Assembly: GCA_020055645.1 (NCBI GenBank)
Contig: CM034546.1
Span: 110,019,375 to 110,083,374, forward strand
Direction of reading: 5' to 3'
Source of the DNA: Tomocerus qinae
Lineage: Eukaryota > Arthropoda > Collembola > Entomobryomorpha > Tomoceridae
Length of the DNA stretch: 64,000 nucleotides
Shown here: positions 24,801 to 39,800 of the stretch, piece after piece
How positions within the stretch are numbered: the first letter of the stretch is position 1
Layout of the letters: each line of letters opens with the position of its first letter
Position numbers and translations under genes: made by a program
The notes under the pieces: model-generated
Database searches by the model: none
Seen by the model: only the letters and a program-made list of their open reading frames with translations
What the model was told of the DNA's origin: nothing

Positions 24801-27800
24801 AAAGAATGAGCAAGTTGACTAGAATTAGATATCTGGTCATAACGATCTAATCCGGTATTAAGCCAGCCGCAGCTCCACGGGTAAATTGTAAACCACCCGG
24901 CTGTGTTTGTCCCAAACTGGTGTCAAATTAGAGTGAATGAAGGAGTGTGGTTATGGAGCTTAGGAAGAAAAGAATTTATTCCCTTAAAGTTGGTAAACAT
25001 AGTTGGGTTAAGTAAAAGTTGAGCTGAGAATGAGTTGCCGCTCCGTCTCGCATGACATGACGTGACATGCCAGGGTGTAACATAAAAGTATAGAGTATCT
25101 TTTATTGCATTACATTAGGTTACATTAGTTCGCCTCCTTTCTGCATTTGAACCAGTGCACGTGCTGTGTAATGAACCTCGAAAAACAATCAGTTTATGTA
25201 ACTACTGTTACTAACATGCACTGAGAACACATTTTGAAGAAAGATAAATAGCTGTTAAGTATTTATGAGTATAATTCTGGTCTGTTAGGAAGCATATTAG
25301 ACTTGTATAGTTTGGTGTCGAGGGATGAGATAGGATTCAGCTTAAGTATTCATTAAGTCATACGAAGCTGTCTTGAAAGAGTCTAACTAGACAGATAGCA
25401 GATGTAATTGCCTTATACTTATACAATTATTTCACATGCCAGTTTAGTTAATGTGAGTAAGAAACTTTTCAGGGATTGGACTAGACGAGACTGCATTGCA
25501 CTGACTCACAACCTCATCGTTCTAGTCAAGTCCACTCACTCTCACAAGGTAAAAGTAAATTACGTATTAAATTTTGCTGAGGTACACGAACGAACCAAAG
25601 AACCATCGCCGGAGGTTTAATTTTTGCAGTATTGTTGGATTGTGTGAACGTGAACAGTTCGTTGTAGTTACTTGTACTCTTATTAGGAGTCATGGACAAA
25701 TGTTTGCACAAGTTCAGTACAGTCCAAGGAACAAGCAATGAAATAATATATCTATAAAAGTAATATGTACGTCATGCTGTATATGAATAAGTAAATGTAC
25801 AATGCACGAATTTTCATTGCGCTTTATTAGACTGGATTATTGTACTGTATTAGGTACTGAAAATTGTGAGTTATTACTGCCTGATGTAGTGTAATGTAAT
25901 TTCATTCGTGGAAAGGTCGAAACCTTAAACCATTCATTCTATTCTGGCATTAGTATGTGTATAACTCTTGTATATTTATTAAATTGAATATTGAAAGAAC
26001 TGACGAGACTATGATTAGATTATGCACAATAGACTACAACTATACGTAACGTTACATAACCAAGAGCATAATAAATTAGCAGACATGGCTACATTGTATT
26101 ATACCATAAGCAAACAAATAAGGGATAAAGAAGTGTTTTTTTTGCACTGGGGCTTGATTGATAGATAGGTATGAATTTTACACGTGTCGTGTTGTATTTA
26201 TTTGAGAAGTTAGCAAGAACAAGTATGTAATGCTTCATTGGTCACAGAGAATTCCTTGCAAGGAATTGCCTACCTAATACGAACTAATACTCTGTTGTAG
26301 TTTGAAGAAGTTTTTATCTGTGCATTGCTGTGTGGTGTTGCTATAAAGATATTCGTTGAGTATGTGTATGTACTTGTAAGGATATAATGGAGTCCAAGTC
26401 ATGTCTCGCACTCTCTCAGCATCTATTGCTTATTGTATGTGATGGCGATGTTGATGGCATAAATGCTTGTATTCTCCTGTCTAAGTAATTCTTAATGTGA
26501 GGCAGTGTGTATAGATTATAGGATCTGTAATGTAGCGTAGTAGATTCAAAAAATTCCTGTAAGTGGTCGAGCCCAAAGCGAAATAGACAAGTAAGAAACG
26601 AAGGTTATAAAAAAGTTACATATACTTAGGTGAGTTAGGAGTTAGAACTATTAAGCTTAAATGGAGACAAGTAAATAAGGATAAACAAGTATGTCCGTAT
26701 ACCTATGTAGATTTAGCTAAGTACTATACCCATGTAAGTTACATGCAAAGCGAAATCATAAAATGCATTATAAGGATAATCTGCAGGGAGAGAAGAAGAG
26801 AGATCAGGTACTTGTTTACAAGACTCGATCGCCTTATAATCTTGTCTGTCATATTGCTGACTGCTTTGCATTGTGTAGTTGCAGTTGAAATGGGCTAGCT
26901 ATTAGTTAGGTACTACATGCTAATATAGTAATGTAATATGAATGTGAAGATAGGCATGCTCGAATGCAGTTTGTTTGCTACGGTGTAATGTGGTGTAGAG
27001 AATTATTTTTCTAAACTTCTTCACTGTGGGGACCTGGAGCAAGTCAAGCCCATATATGTTAATGCTAATGTATTGTAAGTTAAGCTAAGCTAATGTAAGC
27101 TAAGCCAAGCAATATTATTACAATAAGCGAACATTTCCATCTTACTTATCCGTCTGGCAACGCGTACTATGAATCTACTCGAATCGTGCTGGAGGACGCA
27201 GGAAAACGACCACATTTCTATGTGCTCGTCTGTTATCTTAGTGTTGGAAAATTGAGTTGATCTAACCAAAGTAACTAAGACTAGCATAACAGCAGCGAGC
27301 GAACCATCAGAAGATTCCAAGTATAAATCTGAGTAAAAAATTCATTGGAGGTGGGTGGTCATTTCACTCAAACGAGCCGTCTCCTCTTCGACTTAAGAAA
27401 TAAAACAATGAATGCTATCAGACAAACAATAATAATATAATAATAAAATCCATCCACTACACTCTGAGACTTTTCTAAAAGACCATCTCAACGAAATTCA
27501 CTGTTTGACTACACTATGATGAATACTAACTAACTCTCCTTGCATATTGGCCCACCACTCTGTGAAAAGAGTTTGTAATGCGAGAAAATAATAGTGCGTA
27601 TTTATGTTCAGAGTGGTGTACTGTTACAGGAAGAGTAAAAGGAGTGTTATTTATATTGAGATAACTCGGTTTGTAAAATATAGTTAGGGGAATGAGGATG
27701 AGTAAGAAGTAGCAAGGTAGATTAGTGATTAGAAGAGCAAGAACAACTTGTTCTCATCTACTTTATGTTTTGTTTGTTGCGTTGATGTTATATTATAGTT

Positions 27801-30800
27801 ACACAAAATGATAGAGACATACGATAATGAAGCGTGCGGAAAATGAAGGGTTGTTCCCTAATGGGCTAAAGTCATTTCGACATTCTTAATGATGATGTTC
27901 TGCTGTTTTGATGTCGGGTTACTTATGTTTGGTTTCTGAACTCACTTTTTACACTTACGCACTGAAATCGACATTGCATGTTCATTATTACACAATATTT
28001 AGCTACTACTATCATATATTACATGATAAGCATTTTATGATGCGAAACCAAAACCCACCCCTTTTAGTCCTCTTTTGCTTATTATTCGATATTAATGATG
28101 GATATGAATGTAATTTGATTGATTTTTTTCTATTTCAGTCCAAGTGGTACGAAATTAAGGACATGGGACGAGCTGAAGAATTACATTTGTTCAGACGGCA
28201 CTTGCAAATGTGGACTGAGCTGCCCTTTACGTTTAGAGCATGCTTTCAGTTTCGACCCTAAGGTAATCATCTCATCATTTTATTGAATATTAAAATTATG
28301 TGTCCTCAGCAGTGGAGGAACAACATTATTTTCAATGGGCTCTAGAGCTATATTCACTTCTCGTTGGAAAATTACAATAATACCAGCAATGAAATATATT
28401 TTAGGCAGTTTCTTCGTGTTATGATATGAAGTGAAAGGCCGTGTCTTGTTGCCTTTTGTGAACATTTGTGTTTAGATAGAAAATATTGCTGTTTCAGGTT
28501 GAATAATAAATGGGAGGGCGGTATATGATGGCATGTTATGTGTGTAATATGTAATGTGGTCGAGTTGACTTGTCGTCTCGACTGTGTCCAAAGTTTTTTA
28601 TGGTGTGACGCCAAGTTTCGTGTGTCGTTGCTGAAGTAGGGTTTATAAGCACCTTAAAGAAAGATATCTGGTATCAGCATCCATAAATATACCTACGATC
28701 TCTACAAGGGATTCTAGTGTAAATTTCCTACAAACCTAACAAGACATAACTACATGAAAACTTTAATATTTTCTAGGTAACAAATTTATGTCAGGAGGAA
28801 GAGGAGAGTTTACTGAATCTCAATGAGACTGGGACGGAGACGCGACTCTTGTGCAACCATAAGAGGAAAATACCCAAAAGTGAAGATTCTCCGCTCATCT
28901 CATCAACCAGGGATGATTTAGGTGAGATTCGCCTCGTTCGCGCTCTATTTTTTCACATTTTATTTAGCAACCGGTCCTAACTTGGCTGGACTCTCCTACA
29001 TCATCACATACACATCAGAGAGACATGCTAACTCGTTTAGCTCGTTTCAGAGCTAGGCTTTTAGCGTTTGTACACCCTTTTCCTGGATTTGAATGGGTAG
29101 GACAGAAAATGAATAGGGTTGTTGATGTGACAGCCTTGCGGATGCACATCACTTTTATTGTTCGTTGATTTAAGTTGAGTTCTGTGAAGAATGGAAGTTG
29201 TTTTATTTTGTGTAATGTGCTGTCTACTGTTTACTTACTACTTACATGATTGTGAGTCCGACTCTCATTTAAAACTTGATAGCTGCTTCTAATGTGAGCA
29301 AACATATAATGAAAGTAACTAACTGGTGGCAGAAATAGACTGTCATAGAAGGATTGCTGCTAATTAGTCTTTTCAGTAATCACCCATTTCCTTTTTTTGC
29401 CACTCAGTCACTCTCTACTAGTATTTAGCTCAGTTTTCTTTACTACTCACTTGCTTTGCCTTATGTTGTAATATTATTAGTACTACGGTGCATTAGCAAC
29501 ATAAGCTTTGGCTTTTCATTCCTTCAAACTACAATGCAGACATTTGGTAAGCGCTCCTTCCTCCCTTTTCCTAATGCTGTTTTCCCTATTAAGACCATTA
29601 TATTATAATGCACCTATTTATGTATATGCACACTCTATACTCTCATCTCTCGCAGAGTATTTTTGTTGCACACCGTGAACTAACGCATTTAGTTAGGATG
29701 TACCTATATAATTTGAACAGAAACGAAAAGATTATAATAGCAGCTAAAGTAACGTAGCGTAGTAATTCATATTATGTGTACTTTGTTCATGCACCTATGT
29801 TGTAACTTGTAACATTACGATTATAAACTGGATATAGAGTTATCTAAGTGAGGAAAGGTACACTCACATACACTACAAAGCTTTTCTTTATATTGTTATA
29901 AAAATCCTATAGGTATATACGAAGATGTTACAAAGACATTATCATATGATATAAGTAGAAGCAGGAGTCGTGAACGTGAATGCTTACTACTACGTTCAAC
30001 TACGTTGCGTTGTTGTTTAGTGAGTCGTGCGAGTCGTTTTTTTCTCCAGCCTTTTCCTCTGGCTTCCTTTGGTTAGGTTAGATACATAAAGTTTGACTTA
30101 AACCCTTCTGTAGTAATTGCGTTAACTTTACTATCCACGTCTTTCTTATGTGCATAATAGGCATCTATTAAGTATATCAATTCTTTGCCAGGTTTTGTAT
30201 CTTACCTTGTCTGACTACGTCTTTCCTAATTTTTATATGTACGTATATAAATAATCAAGTAGTAAAGCAAACCTTCTACTATAGTGTACATTTCTTTATA
30301 TCTATTGTGTTGGTTGTGTATCTTTGAGGTAATACTTTCAGACATGGATACAAATATAGCAGTTGATTTTATGTAATCTTTTTTTGGAAGTTGAAGCCAA
30401 GAGTTAGAGAAAAAGGTAGGGGCTATTAGTTTGACACGCCTGCCCTTCTTATTCTCATGCTCACATCAACTGAAACTCATGATGATGATAATAAAGACAG
30501 AGCATTAGCATTTTCTTTATTCTTTCTACTGTTTTGTTGAAGTTGAGTCAACTTTGTAAATTTTGGTGAATGGTCTACTTGACTCTGTTAGTTTGCTGTG
30601 GTCTTCACCCTTGTATGATGTATCTAATATCTTTTTAACTGAAACGATATCATTTTGAAATCGGCCACCACTAGGTAAGACTGCTGGTTGTTGGAGTACA
30701 ATTCGTACGTGAGAATATAATATATGTAATACGTAGGATAATTTGGTGAAAAAGAGCATCCTGCCTGGTGGAGTCTTTAAAATTCAGTCTGTTGTTGTGT

Positions 30801-33800
30801 AGCAAATGTAAACTAAAAGTGAGTCTAAGTACTCAGTGTAAGTGCAGCGAGGGCATAGATGTTTTAGATATTACGTATAATATGAGTGGCATCTCGGCAT
30901 GTAACCTTTCCCCTATTCCCTTCAGGCTCCTCACCTACATCTAATCTAATGATGCTCCATGGAAGGAAAACTATACCATCATGTTTCCTCTGAAGTTGTA
31001 AATTATGTCGTAGCTTTTATCCCTGCAATAGAATGCGAACGTGAGTGAACCATGTGTGAGTCTTCATCCTTATTCACTGCTCACTACCATGCAATGTAGA
31101 ATTGTTTTCTGTTATTGTTTAAAAGTTCCTCACAGTCGAGCCGCTTGTTTAAATTGACAATGTGGTTAGTCCGGTACAACTGTCTTATTTACAAATTATG
31201 AGCATATATTAATGTAGATATAAGTGGGAAAGTTATAGGATCTACGAGTGTATCTTTTATGTATTTATTCACGTGAAGCGTTATGCAGGTACCCTTTTTA
31301 TGTTTATTATTTTGTAGGAGAGTGTAAGTATGTGCTCTATCTCTGGTTATGTTCTGTTTCATTAATTTTTAACATATGTACACATTTTCTTTGCATAGTA
31401 ATAGGTTTAAGTAATTCTTGATAGTCTATTGTTTATCCTTCGCTATAAAATGACTGTTGAGTTTGAAGTTTGATTATATAGCATTGCATGGCATTTTAAT
31501 GGTTTAATATACATTGTTTGAAAGAACGACGAGTCTCTGGAACTAATTCAAGAGCTCTTTTCTTGTAATAAAAAAAGTCTCATTCCCTTTTTAATGAACT
31601 GTCAGTTTGCTTAAACTTTAGTTTTCTTTAGCTCGTAAGTGACTCTTTTCATAGCTTTATTCAATTTCCGTGACTTTTACTAACGGGGTCGACTGACATG
31701 TGCATGCACCTACTCAAGAGATATTTAAAATGTTTTTCTCACCGCGAGCATGTTTCAGCTCTGTCATTAGCTAACTATTTTGAGGGAGTTTGGTGCATGT
31801 TAACATCTGTAAGCAAGTATTTAGTGGTGATGTTTGTCAAGAGAAATGAGACTTTGTATAGTTTGGGAGGTTTTGTCACACTGATTTGTTAGTGATTTGT
31901 GTGAGTCACTTCTTCTCCTTCGGGGACAAACAGGGAGAGACAAGGCAGCTTTATCTTCAATGTTACTGGATGATTTCAATGAGTGGCCCTACAAAACAGA
32001 TAGATAATTGTCTATATAGAATTTGTATCCTCCTAGACCTTTATTATTCCGTGTCTCGAGGTACTTATTTCAATTCAGGGATGTGAATAATCCTTTGTGT
32101 GTGTATAGAATTAAAAGTAACTACCTATTACCTATAACTAAAGGCAGGGCGGAATGTTTGGGATGCCCTTTAGAAATTCGTCTGGATTGAAGTTTGTATG
32201 GAGTGATAGGACAAGAGTTGCATTCAATGGCATTGCAGAGATAGAAATAGGTGTGAAAGAATGAGTTCAATGTGATGTTCAGGAATGAGCAGGACAGGAG
32301 CTGTTTTTTGTGTGTTGCCATACTCGTGGTGTGGTGTTAGTTAATAGACACATGAAAAAGCAATGTACCTTACCTACCTATTAACTATATCAAGTACATC
32401 ATCGCAGTTGGTTTGATTTGCTTACAGTATATATTGTATTAGGTTGTTACATACATTGCACTGCCATGGATTGAATCGCTCGATTTGCATGATAAAGACA
32501 TTAGAGGCTGAATGGGCCTGTCTCTCTGATGAGATTGTCGACTCGAGTTGATCCGAGAATTCTCGCCGTTCCGTTTCATTCCATCTCGAATAATTCTAAT
32601 GAATCCCACCGTGCCTGAGTATATTCATACTTAGGACCAAATGCAAACCACTCTATCTGTGTACATTTACTTTTTTGTTTTGCCTCCGGTATATTCCATG
32701 AGGATACACATAATAAGGCTACAAAGGTATTTCCACCAATATAATTGCCTATTATCCATCTTGCTGCATTGCATTGAGAATATACACCTTTTGCTTGTAC
32801 ATACTTACTAAAGTATCAAGTAGATCTATAAGATAATTATATTTTTACATTGTACTTTGAACTGTTCCTATCATTTTTCATACAAAGACTTTCCTATAAT
32901 TTATTCGCTTAAATTTCCCCTATTAGCTTTATATGAGTCTATGATAATAATACGAATTTGTATTAACGACGGAGGGGACATAATATAGATGCATAGGTAT
33001 TCATCGCATTATGGATTGCCCTGTCTTCCCCTGTCGTACACTATTACCATTATAACCTCCTCTATCTCTAATTGTATCAGAACCGTCTCGCTCTTTTATG
33101 TCGTAAGAGTATCGAAGTCTGTAGAGACGTAGAGAATATTAGGGTGAAATTCATTGCCAACATTTCGTATCGTTGTTTTCGTTGCATTGGACTACTTATA
33201 CAATCCCATTGCCAACTTGGGAGACGTGAACTTAACTGAACTAATAATCGTACCGCTTGTGCTAGACTACTTAGAAATGTTACTGCTGAGATACACAGAA
33301 TTCGTTTGCATAGGGAGAACGGATAGAATAGATAAAAATGGGATGCACTATGCTACAGAAAGTGCTTTATCGTTGGATGCACCTACTATCTATTTTTTGA
33401 GTGAAATACCATAGTAGTTAGATATATATTTATAGTAAGTTAAGGTTTATTATTACAAGGAGTGTAGTGAGGTGCATTAAGTGTATACTATATAGTGGTT
33501 GGTGGTAGTGATACGATGCGGGTAACTTTTATTTTATCTTTGTGAGGATTTCGGGAGTAGGGTGAGTGAAGTAGTCAAGGATCAAGCGGAGGAGAGGCAG
33601 TTGAAAGTTGGAGTGGAGAGAAAGGGAATGTGCATCTTTTAAATGAGTTTGACAGAAGAGAAGACAAAATGCGAAAGCAAAGCAAAACGACCGAAGTGGA
33701 GTGCACTACAAGAGACGATATGTAAAAATAACCATGCTTGGTAGATAACTTTAAAAGTAAAAAGTAAGTATTAGAGAAGGTATTACTTAGATATTTACCC

Positions 33801-36800
33801 GATGCATCCTTTCATGTCGACAGACAGACAGACCTGCTTTTCTTCGCTTTGCTCATGTCTTGTCTACTAGACTGCCAATGCTATGCAGTGCAATGATGAT
33901 ATTTTCGGGTTTAGGGATGTGTGAATTTCATGAAGCGTAACACCCTTCTCTCCTTAGGAGTTTTTTTTATTTACCCGTAACTTTTCTCCTCGACTTATCT
34001 ATTTTATTGCACTGCACTGCTTTGCATTACTAGTTACCAGTTGGAATAAAACTTATTTACCTACCTACTTTACCCTACTATACTTACTACTCTACATGTA
34101 TTGCATCGCTGCGCAGACTTGATCTGGATCTACAACAAAACTTGAAGAAGTAGGGAATGAATTGTATTTTTGTTCTCCTGCTATTACACAGTAGATAGAG
34201 TAGGAACCAGTCTGGCTTGTCCTACATACACTCTACCTGACATACTGAAGGTAGTAGTTGAGTCTGGTTTACTTACTTTCAGTTATGTCCATTTACATAC
34301 ATATACTAAGAAGTTTACGGTTTTAACTCCGCGTTGCGTACCTTACCTCCAGCTATCTCTAAATAAAATTTCATATCAACTCCTCTTAAACATTTACTTG
34401 TTTTAAACAGATGGATGCATTATTATGTTGTTGCTTTTCCTTTTCACTTCTAACTTGTCTATGATATGTGTACTTTGGGTAGTCATTTGCTTTGCTAACT
34501 CGCGTATATTTTGTGCCTACCTCCTGGAACAGACTCAATCCCTTATTACACATTATGATTACAAGTTATATCAGTAGCAAGCTGTGTTGAAGGTGCAAGT
34601 GGTAGGTAGCCCTTAGTCCATTTCCCACATTCCCACCACTCCAAGTTTCATTTTACTCCGGAAGCCTTATCATTAAAGTGTACCTTGTCTTATAACTCGC
34701 ATTACTGTGATAAATGTGCTTATCATTTGGTAACCTCCGTAAGGTGTATCATTATAAGGGCTCCCTTCCCCATCTCATGTTGTTTCTCTTGCTAGCATTA
34801 TTAGCTTTACTGATGGCTGAATTGTTTGCCTATTATGTTAAGGTTCGAGGGTAGGATACAGCTCTAGGATAAGAATACCGGCCTTTTTACCTTATTAAAA
34901 AGGAGAAAATATTACAAGCTATGCATGACGAGTATTATGCAATGCACTATTTATTTATGAATGTTCAAACTTGTACGTGATACAGATACTGAAAATATTT
35001 ATATGTTTGGGTATCTAATGCTCCTTTTATTCCTGAGGTTCGTTTCATGTGTGAGAAAGAATAATTGGAAAAATGCAACTGTAAATGTTGGCGAAGTTTA
35101 TTAGTTGAGCCAGGTCTTTGTAAGGAAATAAGGGCTGGAAAAAGAAGACAAAATAGGGTATCCACAAGACCATTTCCTACCCTTATAAGGAGCTTTTGTA
35201 TTTACTATTAGTATGATTGGACATAACCTAACGACTGTATTATTTGTATGGTATACTAATATAGTTCGTGTTTATTATAATGTATTAGTGCATCCTTACT
35301 TGCGTTTCTTGTTCATTTTTTGTCATTGTTACTTGGAGAGGATATCCGAATCGGGAGTGTAAATGTAAATAGAGGAATTGAATTCATTCGAGTCACACTG
35401 AGAGATCTTTTACACGAACATTTATTATTTAGGAGAATAGAATAGCATGCTATGTAATGTAACCAGACAGACAACAGGAGATTCAGATGTGTGACTATAA
35501 TAGCTGCATATTATATGGATTAATATATTTTGTACATGGAGAATATGAAAACCTCTGTGGATAATAAATGACTACCAAACTTAAGCTGTAAAGGGTTTGG
35601 CTCCCCATGTTAGGACAAAGGGAGAGCAAACCTGCTAGGTTCGGGATCCAAGCTACAGGATATGACGAGATGAAGAGATGAGGTAAGAGATGGATATGCC
35701 GATTCGGTGAATAAAGGTTAGAGTGTACAAGTCAGAGTAGGTTTAGTGGACTGTACGACTTTATTGAGTATTAGACTGAATGGTAGTTGGGAAAGAGAGT
35801 ATCTAGGAAAGAGAAGTGAATCGTGTCGCGAGTCTGAGGGAACTGGAGTTATGTTCTGGTGTCAGGACTTATAAAGGTTCGGGTCATTTGGATAGAAGGG
35901 AATGGAATTGGTTAGGTAAATGTGGTGTATTTGAGGTGCGGAATGGCTGGTAAGGGGTGGACGAACGTGTGTGTAGGACACACCTTACAACCTCCCGTCG
36001 CAATCTTTTTGACAAGAATTAAAAATTTGTACATCATTACATAATCATTTAACATACCTTCATAACAAATGTTTTCATTCTGACAAAAATCAATGGTTAT
36101 TTTTAGATTATTTATACTAACATTCTAATTGCACTTCTTATCCCAATAAATAATTAAAATAATAATATCGAAAACTGAATCTGTTATTTTCATATACTGT
36201 AGATATTATATAATAATTGAAATTATTTCATCCTTAAATGTTTATGTACAGTCATACTCATATACTTATAATTTTAAGCTTATTCATACTTATAAATCCA
36301 ATTAAATCATTACAGGAATAGTACTATTATAACATTCACTAATTAAATCTTAACTATAGAATTGAACTAATATGCTATTAAACAAAATTAAAGTCATATT
36401 TGGGTAATTGTCTCGTTACTGTGGTTGATAAATCTCAAGTTTCGGGGTTAGTTGAGAATTATCCTTGGAACTGCTGTGAAACTAAACTTTGCCCTTAGTT
36501 TTGTGTGAATTTTAAATTTATTGTTTCTACTCACCAATTTGGATTGCACTGCTTTTGCTCCTGTTTAACTCTTTTCGTTTCGCGAATAATTTTGCACATC
36601 AGAATGAGTAGTTTGTGAGTAAGGAGTGGTGAGATAGAACGTAGAGAAGTCCATGTGACGCATAAAGAGTTGCAGACCTTCCTAATGGCAATGTTGTAGA
36701 TGAGACCGTAGTTAGTGTTTCCAGTTTTAGAGAGTCGTAGTTGAGTTTAAAGAGTAGTTGGATGTCGAGTAGGAATGGTTACATCGTGTGGAGGAACCAA

Positions 36801-39800
36801 AAATATCCTGCATCCTCTGTTGTCCAGTATTGTTGAACTATAGATCCAGTAAACAGAAGAGTGCCACTGGAATCTACGTGAAGTCGTGGTCTGATCTCCG
36901 GAATCATGTTGTCCCAATGGATGCTTAGTCGTCGGAGGCTACTGTTTTTAAGTCATCCTTGGTTGGGTTTTGATAATTTAGTTGTTCCTGAAGTCGCTCT
37001 GTACGTCATGGAAAATAGCACTAAATTAGAATTCAATTATTTTTATCCACATCTTACGCTTTATTAGAATTGCCAATTTATGTCTTCTTCCATGATTTGT
37101 TTTTCTTTTCATCGATGTCTCGACGAAATATTTTTCATGGATCGGTGGTGCTACGTTGTACTGTGTGTGGTAGTCATGTATCCGTTGTTACTCTGTCGTG
37201 ATTTTCTCATCCTGCCGCCTTTTTTTCTTCATTCTGTCGTAGTTTCCAAAAAGTGGCCATCTGCAGGTAGAGATACAAAAAGTGGCCATCTGCAGGTTGA
37301 GGTACAAAATGTTGCCATCTGCATGTGAAGATAAAGAATTGTGGCCATCTGCATGTGAAGATACAAATTGTGGCCACCTGCAGGCTGGTATACGAAAAGT
37401 GGCCACCTGCAGTAAAGCATAGGGAAATGGTCATCTGCATGCCTTAGGCATGAAATGCTGCCCCCGTCATCGTGGTTGTTTAGTATCCCTGACATTGCAC
37501 GTCAAGGTCCTATATTTTCTGGAATGCTGTTGAATTTGAGATAATGCGTATTAAGTTAATTAACATTATTTTTCATAAAATCGTAATTTTTAGAATTTCA
37601 CATTTCTTATTCATAACTAGCTCTATTTCTTGTTGTATAGGTAATGTTCAGCTGCGTATCTCTTTATAATACTGCTTATTTAACCTCCTATATGAGCTAT
37701 ATTTCCATCATTGCATTTGTTGCCCCATATTGCAAATTCAAAATACTAAACTTTGTCGCTATGAACTATTTGTACTCATGCTGTGTTTTGTGTCCTGAGG
37801 ATAGATCTTTACCTTGCCTACCAGTTGTACTAATCAAAGAGTGGCCTTCCCGATGAAAATTAAAACTGTAGCTTATCTATGTTGTTTCCCTCAATTTTCA
37901 AAAACATACCTGCATGTACAAACATTTTCATCATTGGTAACCTTTTCTGTATCAGCTCCAGACATCGCAATGTATGGATACTTCAGCTTAGCAATACTTT
38001 CTCGTAAAGCACAGCTTATATTCTTTTCCGGTCATCGTTGCATTTGAACGAACTGTTTAAGCTTCCCACAGTAATTTCTCTATCACTGCCGGCTACTGTA
38101 AACATTGTATTACTTCTTCCTATACCCATAGCTCGTCCTTACTGACAAACTTTAACTTGGGTCTCCTTGGCTGTATCTAGTAATAAATTTTGATGAATTT
38201 CAAATCATTCAAATTCTTATAAGTGAACCATACCTTTCTCGATAGGTTGCTTCTATTATTACCGTATACACCTTCCTGAGCTTTCATGCGTACCTTTGTA
38301 CACTTCCAAGAACTCTACTTATGCATCTATAGATTCCTGTTATAGCTCTCTCTCAATTTCAATGTCCTTATTGCTAATACATTAATTTTTATGTCTGCAT
38401 GACTTTCGAGCATCCGCAAACTTTTGTTCTACATAACAATAATTTTACGACTTTCTTAAATATTTAATGTATCAACATCTAGAGACGTTTGCATTAGCTT
38501 AACATTAAATTTCTCAATTTCTTATTTTTAATGTCTGCCAAGCTTTCATGCACCTGCAGACTTACTATTCGAATTAACATCAATTTTATTTAACTGTCTG
38601 CTGGGCTTTCAGTGCACCCGCAAACTTACATTTCTAAATGAACTTTACTATAGACAATAATTTTTCAAGTTGCATCTATTCTCCTGTCTGCCGGACTTTC
38701 ACACATCCGCAAACTTCTGCACTTAGAATAATTCTATTTTTCTATTCTCTTTCTGTGTACTAATCTATGTATATCAATTATATCAATTATCAATTAGTAC
38801 ATGTAAACGATCTTAATTTCAAAGAACAAGCCAATATAAAGAATTGTAGAAGAGATTACTGGACGTTTCAAAAAAATTTAAGAATTTTAAAAGCATTTTA
38901 AAACAAGTTAACATTTACATTTAGTCAAGCATGGATACATTTCATAATCTGTGATATTTGCTGTATGATACTACTATTCTCAGCTATCTGTCCGTTAGTC
39001 AATATACTTATTTAAATATTTATCAGTAAACTATTTCTGATCTCCTATATTCTATTGTATACGAGGACAAGTATGTAAAGTAATATAGCTACAAAATTTG
39101 TACTAAATACTAGTTCCTGGTAAAATTCTCATCCTATTTGCTTAAATCTCTTGTAAAAATTCTATGCGTCCGACTGTCGTCTATGTAAATTATCTGGTAT
39201 CTCTCTGTCTACGCTTCCTGAGTCCCTCAACTCCACGCATTCAAATCTTAATTCCTATTCTCTAGTCTCTCCCGTCGCTTTTAATTTTACTATACTTTTC
39301 AATTTCTAGACATTGCTTTCAGAAATTCTTAATTGCTGTTTGAGAAACTAAAATTTAAATCAATATTACTCTTTTATACTTCAATAATAATTATTGCTAG
39401 ACTATCTTTAGCTGCAATTTATGAAATACTGTTTCAAATATAATTATCGCTAATATTAATTAGTAATTAATTAGTTACCTCGAACACTCAAATGATTTTG
39501 TTTCAGAAGCATGGGGTTGCTTAACTCAAACTAATCTCTGAGATCTACGTTCACCACTTTTGCGTAGGATACAGTAGATATTTTGACGTTCATTTTGTCT
39601 TACTTTAATTTTGTCTTATGTTTAGTTACTCTTAAATTATGATTTCAGGATCACGCTTTCAACACGTTCTGCACTGAAATTTTTAATTACTCTGATATTT
39701 CAGGATCACGCTTTCAACACGTTCTGCACTGAAATTTTTAATTACTCATATTTCAGGATCACGCTTTCAACACGTTCTGCACTGAAATATTTGATACCTT

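Noticed and set aside
35990-36010. Primer-binding site for a plus-strand orientation of the LTR element
   Set aside because: The bases after the left LTR (ACCTCCCGTCGC) do not begin with TGG or resemble a tRNA 3' end. The plus-strand order of AATAAA before TATAA is also wrong for an LTR.
37253-37441. CRISPR-like regular repeat array
   Set aside because: The host is a spliced eukaryotic genome, the units are directly adjacent with no unique spacers, and the array lies inside an LTR retrotransposon. It is a minisatellite.
37188-37495. Three overlapping minus-strand frames of 72-88 codons with CRWP-like repeats
   Set aside because: All frames are open only because the underlying unit lacks stops. 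The apparent protein repeat is a by-product of the DNA repeat.
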